Origin: Candidatus Lambdaproteobacteria bacterium
GTDB taxonomy: Bacteria; SAR324; NAC60-12
Length of the DNA stretch: 21,590 bases
Reading direction: 5' to 3'
NCBI GenBank assembly: GCA_012964265.1
Contig: DTUH01000018.1
Coordinates: 1-21,590, forward strand
Of this stretch, positions 1 to 8,611 are shown piece after piece; positions within the stretch are counted from its first letter, which is position 1, and each line of letters starts with the position of its first letter. Made by a program: the position numbers and the translations under genes. The notes under the pieces are model-generated. The model ran no database searches. It worked only from the letters and a program-made list of their open reading frames with translations, and was not told where the DNA came from.

Positions 1-1958
1 CTTCCGGAATAAACATTACCTACAAAATTTTGTTCAATGACGCAGTCGCCATGACGGGCGGACAGGGTTTTGACGGACCGATGACAGTTCAGAGCATTAT
101 TCAGCAAATGTTCGCCGAGGGGGCAAAACAGGTGACTGTTGTGAGCGATGATCCGGATAAATTCACCCTTAGTTCCGGAATTCCCGCAAACGTAAAAGTT
201 TATGATCGCAAGGATTTGGACATTGTACAGCGTGAAATGCGTGAAATTGAAGGCGTAACAGTTCTGATTTATGAACAGGTCTGTGCCGCGGAAAAACGAA
301 GGCGCCGGAAACGCGGAATAATTCCGGATCCTCCACGCAGAATTTTCATCAATGACGATGTTTGTGAAGGCTGCGGTGATTGTGGTGTTAAATCAAATTG
401 TGTTTCAGTATTGCCACTCGAAACTCAATTTGGACGTAAACGTGTGATTGATCAGTCGGCTTGCAACAAAGATTACAGTTGTGCCAACGGATTGTGTCCA
501 AGTTTTGTAAGTGTTATCGGTGGAAAAATGAGGAAAAATTCATCTTCCGCAAACCTGAGTGAAGAATGGACCTTTTTGCCTGAACCGACTCTTCCGGAAA
601 TCAACGGCACCTATAACATCGTTTTAACTGGTGTAGGAGGTACCGGTCTTGTCACGATTGGGGCTTTACTCGGTATGGCCGCGCACATTGAAAAAAGAGG
701 TGTCGGCATTCTTGACATGATTGGGCTGGCTCAAAAAGGCGGAGCGGTTTTATCTCATCTGCGCATTGGCAATAGTCCGGATGACATACACTCACCACGG
801 ATTGCCTCTCAGGGCGCGGATTTAGTGATCGGCGGTGATTTGGTTGTGACAGGTGGTCAAAAAACTCTTTCTGTTATAAAACCCGGACATACAAAACTCG
901 TAGTTAACAGCTATGAATTGATTACCGGAGATTTTACCAAAAACGCGGATATGCTTTTTCCAAGCCTGCAAATCAAGCAATCCATCCAGAAAATAGCAGG
1001 TACAAATCAAACCGAATTCCTGGATGCTTCACGCCTGGCGACCGCGCTGATTGGAGATACGATTGCCACTAATATTTTTATGCTTGGTTTTGCTTTTCAA
1101 AGAGGATTGATACCGTTGGAACAAAGTTCAATTGAAAAAGCCATGGAAATCAATGGTTTGTCAGTGGAAAGTAACAAACTGGCTTTTCTCTGGGGTCGTA
1201 GAACAGCCCATGACGGCAAGCGTGTTCGCGAGTTGACGGGGTCTATCGTTGCCGGTTTTGGACTCAAAGAACCACCGGAAGGCTTGGACGAGCTCATCCA
1301 GCACCGTGCGGATGTTCTGAAGGATTATCAAAACAAAGCTTATGTTCAGCGCTATTTGAAATTGGTAGAACGTGTACGAACTCTTGAAACTGACCGTGTT
1401 CCCGGAAGTGTTGCATTTACCGAAGCTGTAGCCTCTTACTACTACAAATTGCTGGCTTACAAAGATGAATACGAAGTCGCCCGTCTTTATACTAATGGTG
1501 ATTTTATGAAAAAAATTCGTGGGCGTTTTGAGGGTGATTTTAAGCTGAAGCTGCATTTGGCGCCGCCAATTTTTTCAAAACGTGATCCGCATACGGGTGA
1601 GCCGATCAAAACTGCTTATGGTTCGTGGATGTTGACTGCTATGAAATTTCTGTCACGCTTCAAGTTCCTGCGTGGAACTGCTTTTGATCCATTCGGAAAG
1701 ACCGTGGAAAGGAAAATGGAGCGTCGATTGATACTGGAATATGAACAAACAATTGAGGAGTTATTACGTGGATTTTCCAAGAAAAATCACGTTTTGGCTG
1801 TTGAAATAGCAAAAATTCCAGAACAGATTCGTGGTTATGATCTGGTGAAACAGAGACACGTTGAATCCGCAAAGTCCCATGAGAAGTTACTGCTGGAAGA
1901 ATTTAGAAATTCTACCGGTATTTCTGCTACTCCGAAAATTGCTGAAACTGTAAGTTGA
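1..1958 (+). CDS. Indolepyruvate:ferredoxin oxidoreductase, single-chain type, C-terminal part (5' end outside window)
   Basis: Converts aryl-pyruvates (indolepyruvate, phenylpyruvate) plus CoA to aryl-acetyl-CoA and CO2, passing electrons to ferredoxin, in cytosolic aromatic amino-acid breakdown. The frame is open from base 3 with no stop. The residues before the first possible start (TTG at 30) read GINITYKILFNDAVAMTGGQ, which matches the thiamine-diphosphate domain of the family, so the gene begins upstream and the TTG is not a start. In order, the visible part holds the end of the TPP domain, a cysteine-rich [4Fe-4S] segment at about 355-500 (VCEGCGDC, then CNKDYSCANGLC), the gamma-type domain from about 615 (VLTGVGGTGLV) and the conserved C-terminal domain of fused alphaproteobacterial-type enzymes (LAPPIFSKRDPHTGEP, DPFGKTVERKMER, IPEQIRGY). 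About 651 residues are present; the fused family is about 1150-1190. It ends convergently with malQ, 55 bases away. Confidence 0.93.
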   Translation, partial: SGINITYKILFNDAVAMTGGQGFDGPMTVQSIIQQMFAEGAKQVTVVSDDPDKFTLSSGIPANVKVYDRKDLDIVQREMREIEGVTVLIYEQVCAAEKRRRRKRGIIPDPPRRIFINDDVCEGCGDCGVKSNCVSVLPLETQFGRKRVIDQSACNKDYSCANGLCPSFVSVIGGKMRKNSSSANLSEEWTFLPEPTLPEINGTYNIVLTGVGGTGLVTIGALLGMAAHIEKRGVGILDMIGLAQKGGAVLSHLRIGNSPDDIHSPRIASQGADLVIGGDLVVTGGQKTLSVIKPGHTKLVVNSYELITGDFTKNADMLFPSLQIKQSIQKIAGTNQTEFLDASRLATALIGDTIATNIFMLGFAFQRGLIPLEQSSIEKAMEINGLSVESNKLAFLWGRRTAHDGKRVRELTGSIVAGFGLKEPPEGLDELIQHRADVLKDYQNKAYVQRYLKLVERVRTLETDRVPGSVAFTEAVASYYYKLLAYKDEYEVARLYTNGDFMKKIRGRFEGDFKLKLHLAPPIFSKRDPHTGEPIKTAYGSWMLTAMKFLSRFKFLRGTAFDPFGKTVERKMERRLILEYEQTIEELLRGFSKKNHVLAVEIAKIPEQIRGYDLVKQRHVESAKSHEKLLLEEFRNSTGISATPKIAETVS

Positions 1959-2013
1959 ATCCAGGGCGTTTCATTTCATAATGTTTTTCTGAGTTTATGT
2001 TCGGCAAAGCGGC

Positions 2014-3513
2014 TTATTGATTTCTGCCGTATTTTTCGGTGAGTTGAAAAATCCAATGAAGTTTGAGGTCGTTCATTGGTTCTGTCCTACAACGCCAGAC
2101 CCAGTTTTTTCCTCCAGCAGTACCGGGAAGATTCATCCTGCATTCTCCTCCCAAGTTTAGCAAATCCTGTAAAGGAGCAAGAGCAATGTCGGCGTTTGAG
2201 CTCCAGGCCAGTTTAATCAAATCGTAACAAACGCTGTCTTCCTTTACATCTTTATTTAAATAGGCTCTCAAACGTTCTCTTTCCATGTCGCCAAGTTCTC
2301 TATACCAGCCCAAGGTTGTGTTATTATCATGTGTTCCGGTATAGACAACAGTATTTGAACTTTTGTAGTTGTGGGGCAGATATGAATTGTTGTCATCAGA
2401 AAAAGCAAATTGCAACACTTTCATTCCCGGGAATCCGCATTTTTCGCGCAGTACATTCACGTCAGTAGTAATCAGTCCGAGATCCTCGGCAATTATCGGC
2501 AGATCTCCCAGCTCTTTTTTCATTTCCTCAAAAAAAGCGAATCCCGGCCCTTCTTTCCACTTGCCTTCAGCGGCAGTTGCGGCAGAAGAGGGAATTTCCC
2601 AATAATTTTCAAAACCTCTAAAGTGGTCGATCCGGACAATATCAAATTGCTCCAGCGAAAAACGCAGCCGGTTTTTCCACCAACTGTATCCGTCTTTCCG
2701 CATTTCATTCCAGCGATAAAGCGGATTTCCCCAATGCTGTCCGGTCTCACTGAAATAATCCGGTGGAACACCTGCTACAGCGCTTAGTTGCTGATTTTCA
2801 TCCAGTTCAAACAACTCTGGATTGGCCCATACTTCTGTACTGTCGTACGCAACAAAAATTGGCAAATCACCAATTATTTTTATCCCCTGCTGATTCGCGT
2901 ATTTCCGGAGTGATGACCATTGCTTGAAAAATTGCCATTGAACGAATTTATGAAATGATATTTCTAAAGCATGTTTTTCTCTAAAAAGCTGTATTTCCTC
3001 GGATTCACGCAATCTCCATTTTTCCGGCCATTCAGACCAAATCAATCCACCGGATATTATTTTCATCGAGGCAAAGGTGGCAAAATCATCCAACCAGAAT
3101 GCTTGGGATATGCACCAATGATCAAAATTATTTATCTGCAATTCAGTGGCATTATTCTCAAAATTCTGAAATGCCTGCCGAAGTCGACCCGTTTTCCAAA
3201 TTTCAACTTCCGCAAAATTTAGAAAATCTAGGGAGAAATCAGGAATATTTTCCAATTCTTCCAGAAGCAAATATCCCTCATCCTGTAATAACGCGAGACT
3301 GATTAGTAAAGGATTTCCAGCAAATGCAGAAGGAGATTGATAGGGGGAATAACCATCTGCTACAGGGCACAAAGGCAGCACCTGCCAGAGAGATTGCTTC
3401 AAGTTAGCGAGTAAATCAACAAACTTGTATGCGGCTGTTCCGAAGTCGCCGATGCCGTGTTTTCCCGGCAAAGAGGTTGGATGAAGCAGAATTCCGGAAG
3501 ATCTGGGGTGCAT
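2014..3513 (-). CDS. malQ: 4-alpha-glucanotransferase (amylomaltase)
   Basis: Transfers 1,4-alpha-glucan segments between maltodextrins in the cytosol, here probably recycling short glucans left by glycogen phosphorylase. About 499 residues, normal for bacterial GH77 enzymes. Family landmarks are the N-terminal RSSGILLHPTSLPG, the substrate-loop region VAGVPPDYFSETGQHWGNPLY, the nucleophile motif VRIDHFRGF (Asp about 296), the acid/base motif IIAEDLG and the late YTGTHDNNTT. The frame can be extended to a TTG at 3531, overlapping the end of glgP by 7 bases. I prefer the ATG at 3513 because MHPRSSG matches how family members begin. No clear Shine-Dalgarno sequence precedes either start. It is last in the glgB-glgP-malQ unit, 11 bases after the glgP stop, so translational coupling is likely. 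Only the exact start is uncertain. Confidence 0.95.
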   Translation of the reverse strand: MHPRSSGILLHPTSLPGKHGIGDFGTAAYKFVDLLANLKQSLWQVLPLCPVADGYSPYQSPSAFAGNPLLISLALLQDEGYLLLEELENIPDFSLDFLNFAEVEIWKTGRLRQAFQNFENNATELQINNFDHWCISQAFWLDDFATFASMKIISGGLIWSEWPEKWRLRESEEIQLFREKHALEISFHKFVQWQFFKQWSSLRKYANQQGIKIIGDLPIFVAYDSTEVWANPELFELDENQQLSAVAGVPPDYFSETGQHWGNPLYRWNEMRKDGYSWWKNRLRFSLEQFDIVRIDHFRGFENYWEIPSSAATAAEGKWKEGPGFAFFEEMKKELGDLPIIAEDLGLITTDVNVLREKCGFPGMKVLQFAFSDDNNSYLPHNYKSSNTVVYTGTHDNNTTLGWYRELGDMERERLRAYLNKDVKEDSVCYDLIKLAWSSNADIALAPLQDLLNLGGECRMNLPGTAGGKNWVWRCRTEPMNDLKLHWIFQLTEKYGRNQ

Positions 3514-3524
3514 GGGCTTTGCTG

Positions 3525-6035
3525 TCAGCAAACTTTTTTGCCTTGAAGTTCAACAGTAACAGGTTCGAGTTCCCAAATATCTTTGGCGTATTCAGCAATG
3601 GTACGATCGCTGGAAAACTTTCCGGAAGCAGCGGTATTCAAAATGGACATTTTAGTCCACTTTTCAGTGTCTGCCCAAGTTTTCATCACACGTTGCTGAC
3701 ATTCAACATAACTGGCAAAATCTTCAAGCAGCATGTATTTATCCTCAAAAACCAGTGAGTTATATAGATCATTGTAAAGGTGTGGTTTGTCACGGTTAAA
3801 ATATCCAGTGTTAATCATCGAAAGCACTTCTCTCAATTCGGGATTATTCTGGTATGAAACTCTAGGATTGTATCCGGACTCAGCCAAACTGTTGATTTCA
3901 TCCGAACTCAAACCGAAAGTGAAAAAATTTTCAGCACCAACCTCTTCCGCAATTTCGATATTTGCGCCATCCATTGTGCCTAAAATCAGGGCGCCGTTCA
4001 GGATGAATTTCATATTTCCGGTACCTGAAGCTTCGGTTCCGGCAGTAGAAATATGCTGTGAAATATCCGTTGCCGGAATCAATTTTTCTGCAACTGAAAC
4101 ATTATAATTTGGCACAAACACAACCTTTAAACGATCCTTCATTGCAGGATCATTGTTGACTAAATGTGCCACATCGTTGGCTAAATTTATGATGAGTTTT
4201 GCCATGTAATATCCCGGAGCAGCTTTGCCTCCCAGTAAAATTGTACGAGGAACGAAAGGAAGTTCTGGATGTTCCAGCATTTTGTTGTAAAGAAATACTA
4301 CGTGCAAAATGTTCAGCAACTGCCGCTTATATTCGTGGATACGCTTGATCTGCACATCAAAAAGCGATACCGGATCGATTACAACACCACTGGTCTGTTT
4401 CAGCCACTTCGCTAACTGCTCCTTTTTTAGGCGTTTGACTGTGCGCCATGAATCTTGAAATTCCGGATCATCGGCAAATGGTTCCAGTTTCCGTAGTTGC
4501 TGCAATTCCGTAATCCAGCCATCACCAATTTTTTCTGTAATTAATTCAGATAATTCCGGATTTGCGTTTCGAAGCCAGAGTCGTGGTGTTATTCCGTTTG
4601 TTTTATTTTGGAAACGTTCAGGAAAAAGTTTATAAAAATCTTTAAAAACCGTAGTTTTCAGCAATTCTGTGTGAAGCACTGCCACACCGTTAATCGTGTG
4701 ACTTCCAACAATCGAAAGATAAGGCATCCGGATTTGCTTGTGATCATTTTCCTCAATGAATGAAATTCGCCGCAATAAATCTGCATCGTCAGGAAATTGT
4801 TTTTTTACATCCTCCAAAAATATATCATTTATTTCGTAAATGATTTCCAGGTGACGCGGCAGCAAACGACCCATCAAATCAACGGACCAGCTCTCCAATG
4901 CTTCCGGAAGCACGGTGTGGTTGGTGTAGGCAAAAACACGCGTGGTGATATCCCATGCCTCATCCCATCCCAAATCTTCCTCATCGATAAGAATCCGCAT
5001 CAATTCCGGAATTGCAATCGAAGGGTGGGTATCATTGAGTTGAATCGCCACATGTTCCGGAAATGACTCAAAAGTTTCGGAATGTTTTTTGAAACTCTGA
5101 ATGATATCCTGTAGCGATGCCGCCACGAAAAAATACTGCTGTTTGAGCCGCAGTTCTTTTCCGGAAAATCCTTGATCATTCGGATACAACACTTTTGAAA
5201 TCATACCGCTGCGTTGCGTTTCCTCAACCGCCTGAATGTAGTCTCCGCTGTTAAATAATTGAAAATCAAAACTTTTTGAAGGTTTTGCTGACCAGAGTCG
5301 TAAATTATTGACAGTATGATTTCCAAATCCGGCAATGGGGACATCGTAGGCCATTGCCATTACTTCTTCTGTTTCTACCCACAAGCGTTTTGATTCTCCT
5401 TTTTCGTTGATTTTATCTTTTAAATGACCAAAAAAGTGTACCGGATAAACAATTTCCATACGTGGAATTTCCCAGGGATATCCCTCTTCCAGCCAATTGT
5501 CCGGAGCTTCCACCTGTGCTCCATTTTCAAACTGCTGTTTAAAAATGCCGAATTCATAGCGGATTCCATATCCATGTGCGGGCAGTTGCAAAGTAGCCAT
5601 CGATTCTAAAAAACAAGCGGCGAGCCTTCCCAGACCACCGTTTCCTAAACCTGCATCATGTTCAAGTTCCTGAAGTTCTTCAAGATCATAACCAATTTTC
5701 CGGATCGCGTCTCCTCCCGCATTCATGATGCCCAGGTTGAGCAAATTGTTTTTTAAACTTCTCCCTATCAGATATTCTAGTGAAAAATAATAGACTTGTT
5801 TGCATTGTTTTTTCTGGTATGTCTGCTGGGTATCATTCCAGAATTCCACCAGCCGATCCCGGATAGACAAGGCAAAACTACGATAAATATCAAAGTCTTC
5901 GGCAGTATAACGGTTTTTACATTGTGAAAACTCAATATGATTTGCGATGGATTCAATCAATCCGTCCCGGTCCATTGAACGATAAGTGGCAATCAAGTCC
6001 CACATTATTTCCATTTCTTTACGTGTATTTGGCAT
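3525..6035 (-). CDS. glgP: Glycogen/alpha-glucan phosphorylase
   Basis: Releases glucose-1-phosphate from the non-reducing ends of glycogen or maltodextrin using phosphate and pyridoxal phosphate. At 836 residues it is full length for GT35. Visible landmarks are YYFSLEYLIGRSL, LGNGGLGRLAACF and AHGYGIRYEFGIF in the N-terminal half, QLNDTHPSIAIPELMR in the middle, and VQIKRIHEYKRQLLN. The cofactor site is EASGTGNMKF, with the pyridoxal-phosphate lysine at about residue 676, followed by GTMDGANIEI. The ATG at 6035 has no Shine-Dalgarno sequence; in-frame ATGs at 6014 and 6005 are alternatives. It lies 65 bases after glgB and overlaps or abuts malQ. Nothing in the sequence separates glycogen phosphorylase from maltodextrin phosphorylase; the glgB neighbour favours glycogen. 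Confidence 0.96.
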   Translation of the reverse strand: MPNTRKEMEIMWDLIATYRSMDRDGLIESIANHIEFSQCKNRYTAEDFDIYRSFALSIRDRLVEFWNDTQQTYQKKQCKQVYYFSLEYLIGRSLKNNLLNLGIMNAGGDAIRKIGYDLEELQELEHDAGLGNGGLGRLAACFLESMATLQLPAHGYGIRYEFGIFKQQFENGAQVEAPDNWLEEGYPWEIPRMEIVYPVHFFGHLKDKINEKGESKRLWVETEEVMAMAYDVPIAGFGNHTVNNLRLWSAKPSKSFDFQLFNSGDYIQAVEETQRSGMISKVLYPNDQGFSGKELRLKQQYFFVAASLQDIIQSFKKHSETFESFPEHVAIQLNDTHPSIAIPELMRILIDEEDLGWDEAWDITTRVFAYTNHTVLPEALESWSVDLMGRLLPRHLEIIYEINDIFLEDVKKQFPDDADLLRRISFIEENDHKQIRMPYLSIVGSHTINGVAVLHTELLKTTVFKDFYKLFPERFQNKTNGITPRLWLRNANPELSELITEKIGDGWITELQQLRKLEPFADDPEFQDSWRTVKRLKKEQLAKWLKQTSGVVIDPVSLFDVQIKRIHEYKRQLLNILHVVFLYNKMLEHPELPFVPRTILLGGKAAPGYYMAKLIINLANDVAHLVNNDPAMKDRLKVVFVPNYNVSVAEKLIPATDISQHISTAGTEASGTGNMKFILNGALILGTMDGANIEIAEEVGAENFFTFGLSSDEINSLAESGYNPRVSYQNNPELREVLSMINTGYFNRDKPHLYNDLYNSLVFEDKYMLLEDFASYVECQQRVMKTWADTEKWTKMSILNTAASGKFSSDRTIAEYAKDIWELEPVTVELQGKKVC

Positions 6036-6100
6036 TTTTTGTCGATTCTAAAATTTTTGATGGTTTGTCATGGATTTCTGATGGAGGGCTCATTTTCCCG

Positions 6101-8332
6101 CTATTTTTCAAAAACCAAACAACCTAATGGAGGCAAATTAACTGCGGCACGGTACGGTTGTCCCTGCCATGTCTGATGGGTAGTGTCGATTTTTCGTTGT
6201 TTGTTGTATCCGGATCCGCCAAATTTCGGATCATCTGTGTCCAGTAATTTAATGAAAGTACCGGCTTCCGGGAATCCCATCAAATAATTATCACGAGGTA
6301 TGGGAGTAAAATTGAAAACGAAAATCAAATCCGGTTCAGAAATTTTTTTCTCCGGTCGACGGATGAAAGACAAAATACTGTTGTCCTGATCGTGATAGTC
6401 AATCCATTGAAAACCAGTCGAATCGAAATCATTCGAGTAAAGTGCAGGCTTGCTCAGATAAAAATGATTCAGCGTACGAACGCATTCCTGTAAATTTTGA
6501 TGTTCCGGATATTCGATCAGGTTCCAATCCAGGCTTCCAGCTTCGTTCCATTCTTTCCACTGGCCAAATTCTGTTCCCATGAAGGTCAGTTGCTTGCCCG
6601 GATGTGCCATTTGAAAAGCGAGATAAAGTCGTAGTCCGGCAAACTTTTTCCATACATCACCAGGCATTTTATCCAACAGTGAACGTTTTCCATGTACCAC
6701 TTCATCGTGCGAAAGCGAAAGCATGAAATTTTCCGTGAAAGCATAAACCATTGAAAACGTAATCAAATGATGCTCGTATTTTCGATGTACAGGGTCTTTT
6801 TCCATGTAACGCAAAGTGTCATTCATCCAACCCATATTCCACTTGAAATTGAAGCCCAAACCACCGGCATAAGTCGGGTGACTCACTCCGCCCCATGCGG
6901 TGGATTCTTCCGCAATCGAGAGGATACCTGGGTGGTAGTGAAACAGCGTTTCGTGCAGCTGGCGGAAAAAATCAATCGCACCGATATTTTCATTTCCGCC
7001 GTGCTTGTTTGGAACCCATTCACCGTCTTCACGGTCATAATCCAAATAGAGCATTGAAGCCACTGCATCAACACGAATTCCGTCTATGTGATATTTGTCA
7101 ACCCAAAATAAAGCATTTGAAATAAGGAAGTTACGGACCTCATTGCGCTCAAAATTAAAAATCAGCGTACCCCATTCTTTATGTTCACCCTGACGTGGGT
7201 CTTCGTGTTCGTACAAAGCTGTGCCGTCAAATCTTGCGAGTCCATGAGCGTCTTTGGGAAAGTGTCCGGGAACCCAATCCAGAATCACACCCAATCCGGA
7301 AGCATGGCAGCGGTCCACAAATTCCATAAACTGCTGCGGTGAACCAAAACGCGAAGTAGGCGCAAAGTAACCCGTCACCTGATATCCCCATGAACCGTCA
7401 AAAGGATGTTCCGCGACCGGCATCAATTCAAGGTGAGTGTAGCCCATTTCCTTTACGTACGGAATCAGGCGGTCGGCGAGTTCCGGATAAGTCAATGAGC
7501 GGTTTTCGTAAGGTTCGCTTTTTTCCGTAATCCTTTGCCACGAACCTAAATGCACTTCGTAAATGTTAATCGGCTGACTGAGTGGATTTCGCTTTGTCCG
7601 TTCTTGTATCCACTTTTTGTCGCTCCATTCAAAACCGCCCAATTCTGTAATCACTGATGCGGTTGAAGGACGAAGTTCCATGGAAAAAGCAACCGGATCA
7701 CTTTTTAATAAAAGCTGACCATCGCTGGTTTTAATTTCAAATTTATAGAGCGTTCCCGTCGCCACTTCCGGAATAAAAACTTCCCAAATTCCGGATCTGC
7801 CGATAATTTGCATGGGGTGTTTACTTCCGTTCCAGAGATTGAAATCTCCCACCACACTCACTCGTTTGGCGTTTGGAGCCCATACCGCAAAGAGAGTTCC
7901 GGATACACCGTCCAGCGTTACCGGGTGAGCACCTAGTTTGTGGTAAAGCTTGTGGTGATTTCCTTCACCAAAAAGGAATTGGTCGAATTCGGTGAATTGC
8001 GGAGAAAAGTAAAAGGGATCGTGGCGAATGTGTTTGTTTCCGTCTTTGTAAATGATTTTCAAACGGTAAGGTTTTAGTTCCGGACGAGGTGGAATTTTCA
8101 ACTCAAACAAACCGCCTGTGTGAATTCGTTTCAGGGGAGTGGAATCTGCTTCAGTTTGGTCTTCCCAAAAGAGTGAAACATTCTCGGCGTCAGGTTCTAA
8201 AACACGGATGATCCAAACTCGATGCCGGTTTTTTTTGCGTGCTTCGTGAAATCCCAAAACCGAACGCGGTTCATGGTAATCACCACGTAAAAGATGTTCA
8301 ATGGTTTTCTGGGATAAAATGAGATCGGACAT
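6101..8332 (-). CDS. glgB: 1,4-alpha-glucan branching enzyme
   Basis: Forms the alpha-1,6 branches of glycogen by cutting an alpha-1,4 chain and re-attaching it. About 743 residues, the long GlgB type with two N-terminal beta modules: a first one around RGDYHEPRSVLGFHE, then the CBM48 module (GTLFAVWAPNAKRVSVVGDFNLW). The GH13 barrel follows, with WGYQVTGYFAPTSRFG, the nucleophile motif DGIRVDAVASML (Asp about 422), the acid motif SIAEEST and LSHDEVVHGKRSL. The frame opens at an ATG at 8368, but I place the start at the ATG at 8332: MSDLILSQKTIEHLLRGDYHEP resembles family N-termini, while the 12 extra residues do not. Neither start has a Shine-Dalgarno sequence. It is the first gene of the glgB-glgP-malQ unit and diverges from the cyclase gene. 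glgC and glgA are absent from the window. Confidence 0.95.
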   Translation of the reverse strand: MSDLILSQKTIEHLLRGDYHEPRSVLGFHEARKKNRHRVWIIRVLEPDAENVSLFWEDQTEADSTPLKRIHTGGLFELKIPPRPELKPYRLKIIYKDGNKHIRHDPFYFSPQFTEFDQFLFGEGNHHKLYHKLGAHPVTLDGVSGTLFAVWAPNAKRVSVVGDFNLWNGSKHPMQIIGRSGIWEVFIPEVATGTLYKFEIKTSDGQLLLKSDPVAFSMELRPSTASVITELGGFEWSDKKWIQERTKRNPLSQPINIYEVHLGSWQRITEKSEPYENRSLTYPELADRLIPYVKEMGYTHLELMPVAEHPFDGSWGYQVTGYFAPTSRFGSPQQFMEFVDRCHASGLGVILDWVPGHFPKDAHGLARFDGTALYEHEDPRQGEHKEWGTLIFNFERNEVRNFLISNALFWVDKYHIDGIRVDAVASMLYLDYDREDGEWVPNKHGGNENIGAIDFFRQLHETLFHYHPGILSIAEESTAWGGVSHPTYAGGLGFNFKWNMGWMNDTLRYMEKDPVHRKYEHHLITFSMVYAFTENFMLSLSHDEVVHGKRSLLDKMPGDVWKKFAGLRLYLAFQMAHPGKQLTFMGTEFGQWKEWNEAGSLDWNLIEYPEHQNLQECVRTLNHFYLSKPALYSNDFDSTGFQWIDYHDQDNSILSFIRRPEKKISEPDLIFVFNFTPIPRDNYLMGFPEAGTFIKLLDTDDPKFGGSGYNKQRKIDTTHQTWQGQPYRAAVNLPPLGCLVFEK

Positions 8333-8361
8333 GCAGGGTATGTTGAAATAAGCAAAAATTT

Positions 8362-8378
8362 CTATCATATACTATCAT
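8362..8378 (-). repeat. Two direct copies of ATGATAG upstream of glgB
   Basis: On the minus strand ATGATAG occurs at 8378-8372 and again at 8368-8362, exactly 10 bases (about one helical turn) apart, 30-46 bases before the preferred glgB start. A third copy, on the plus strand at 8515-8521, faces the cyclase gene in the same 279-base intergenic region. Direct repeats one turn apart are a common layout for a regulator's binding site, but I recognise no known operator. The rest of 8333-8611 shows no convincing sigma-70 promoter or terminator. Confidence 0.35.
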
Positions 8379-8611
8379 TGAAAAAACGCTTTGGAGCAAG
8401 GAATCTTTTGTTGTGGGATTTTGTTGTTTCTGTTTTATGTACTTAACAAACAGAATGTTTTTCTGAGAAAACTCTGAATTTCCCAATAAGCTTGTACCAT
8501 AGAAAATCAAATGTATGATAGCATCAGCATCTTTTTTGAAGGTAGCTCAGTTAATTCAGGTTCCTGCCGCCAGTGTTTTTTTAAAACCTCACTTTCCTTA
8601 AAAGTAAAAAA

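Noticed and set aside
1161..1556. Open frames of 60-130 codons on the opposite strand of, or out of frame within, the large genes (for example 1161-1556 minus, 2410-2787 plus, 3787-4107 plus, 20010-20297 minus)
   Set aside because: Each lies fully within a well-supported gene and shows no recognisable domain or ribosome-binding site.
2002..2029. CGGCA...TGCCG inverted repeat between the oxidoreductase gene and malQ as a terminator
   Set aside because: Only five paired bases, a long loop, overlap with the malQ stop and no clean T-tract at the stem base.
8333..8368. Longer glgB starting at the ATG at 8368
   Set aside because: The 12 extra residues do not resemble the family, and the ATG lies inside the ATGATAG repeat pair, more consistent with a control region.
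8541..8575. String resembling a tRNA D-arm (GGTAGCTCAGTT) followed by GGTTCC and GCCGCCA, as in a tRNA or tRNA remnant
   Set aside because: Only about 6 bases separate the D-arm-like and T-arm-like parts; there is no anticodon arm and no acceptor-stem complement, so it is at most a chance fragment.
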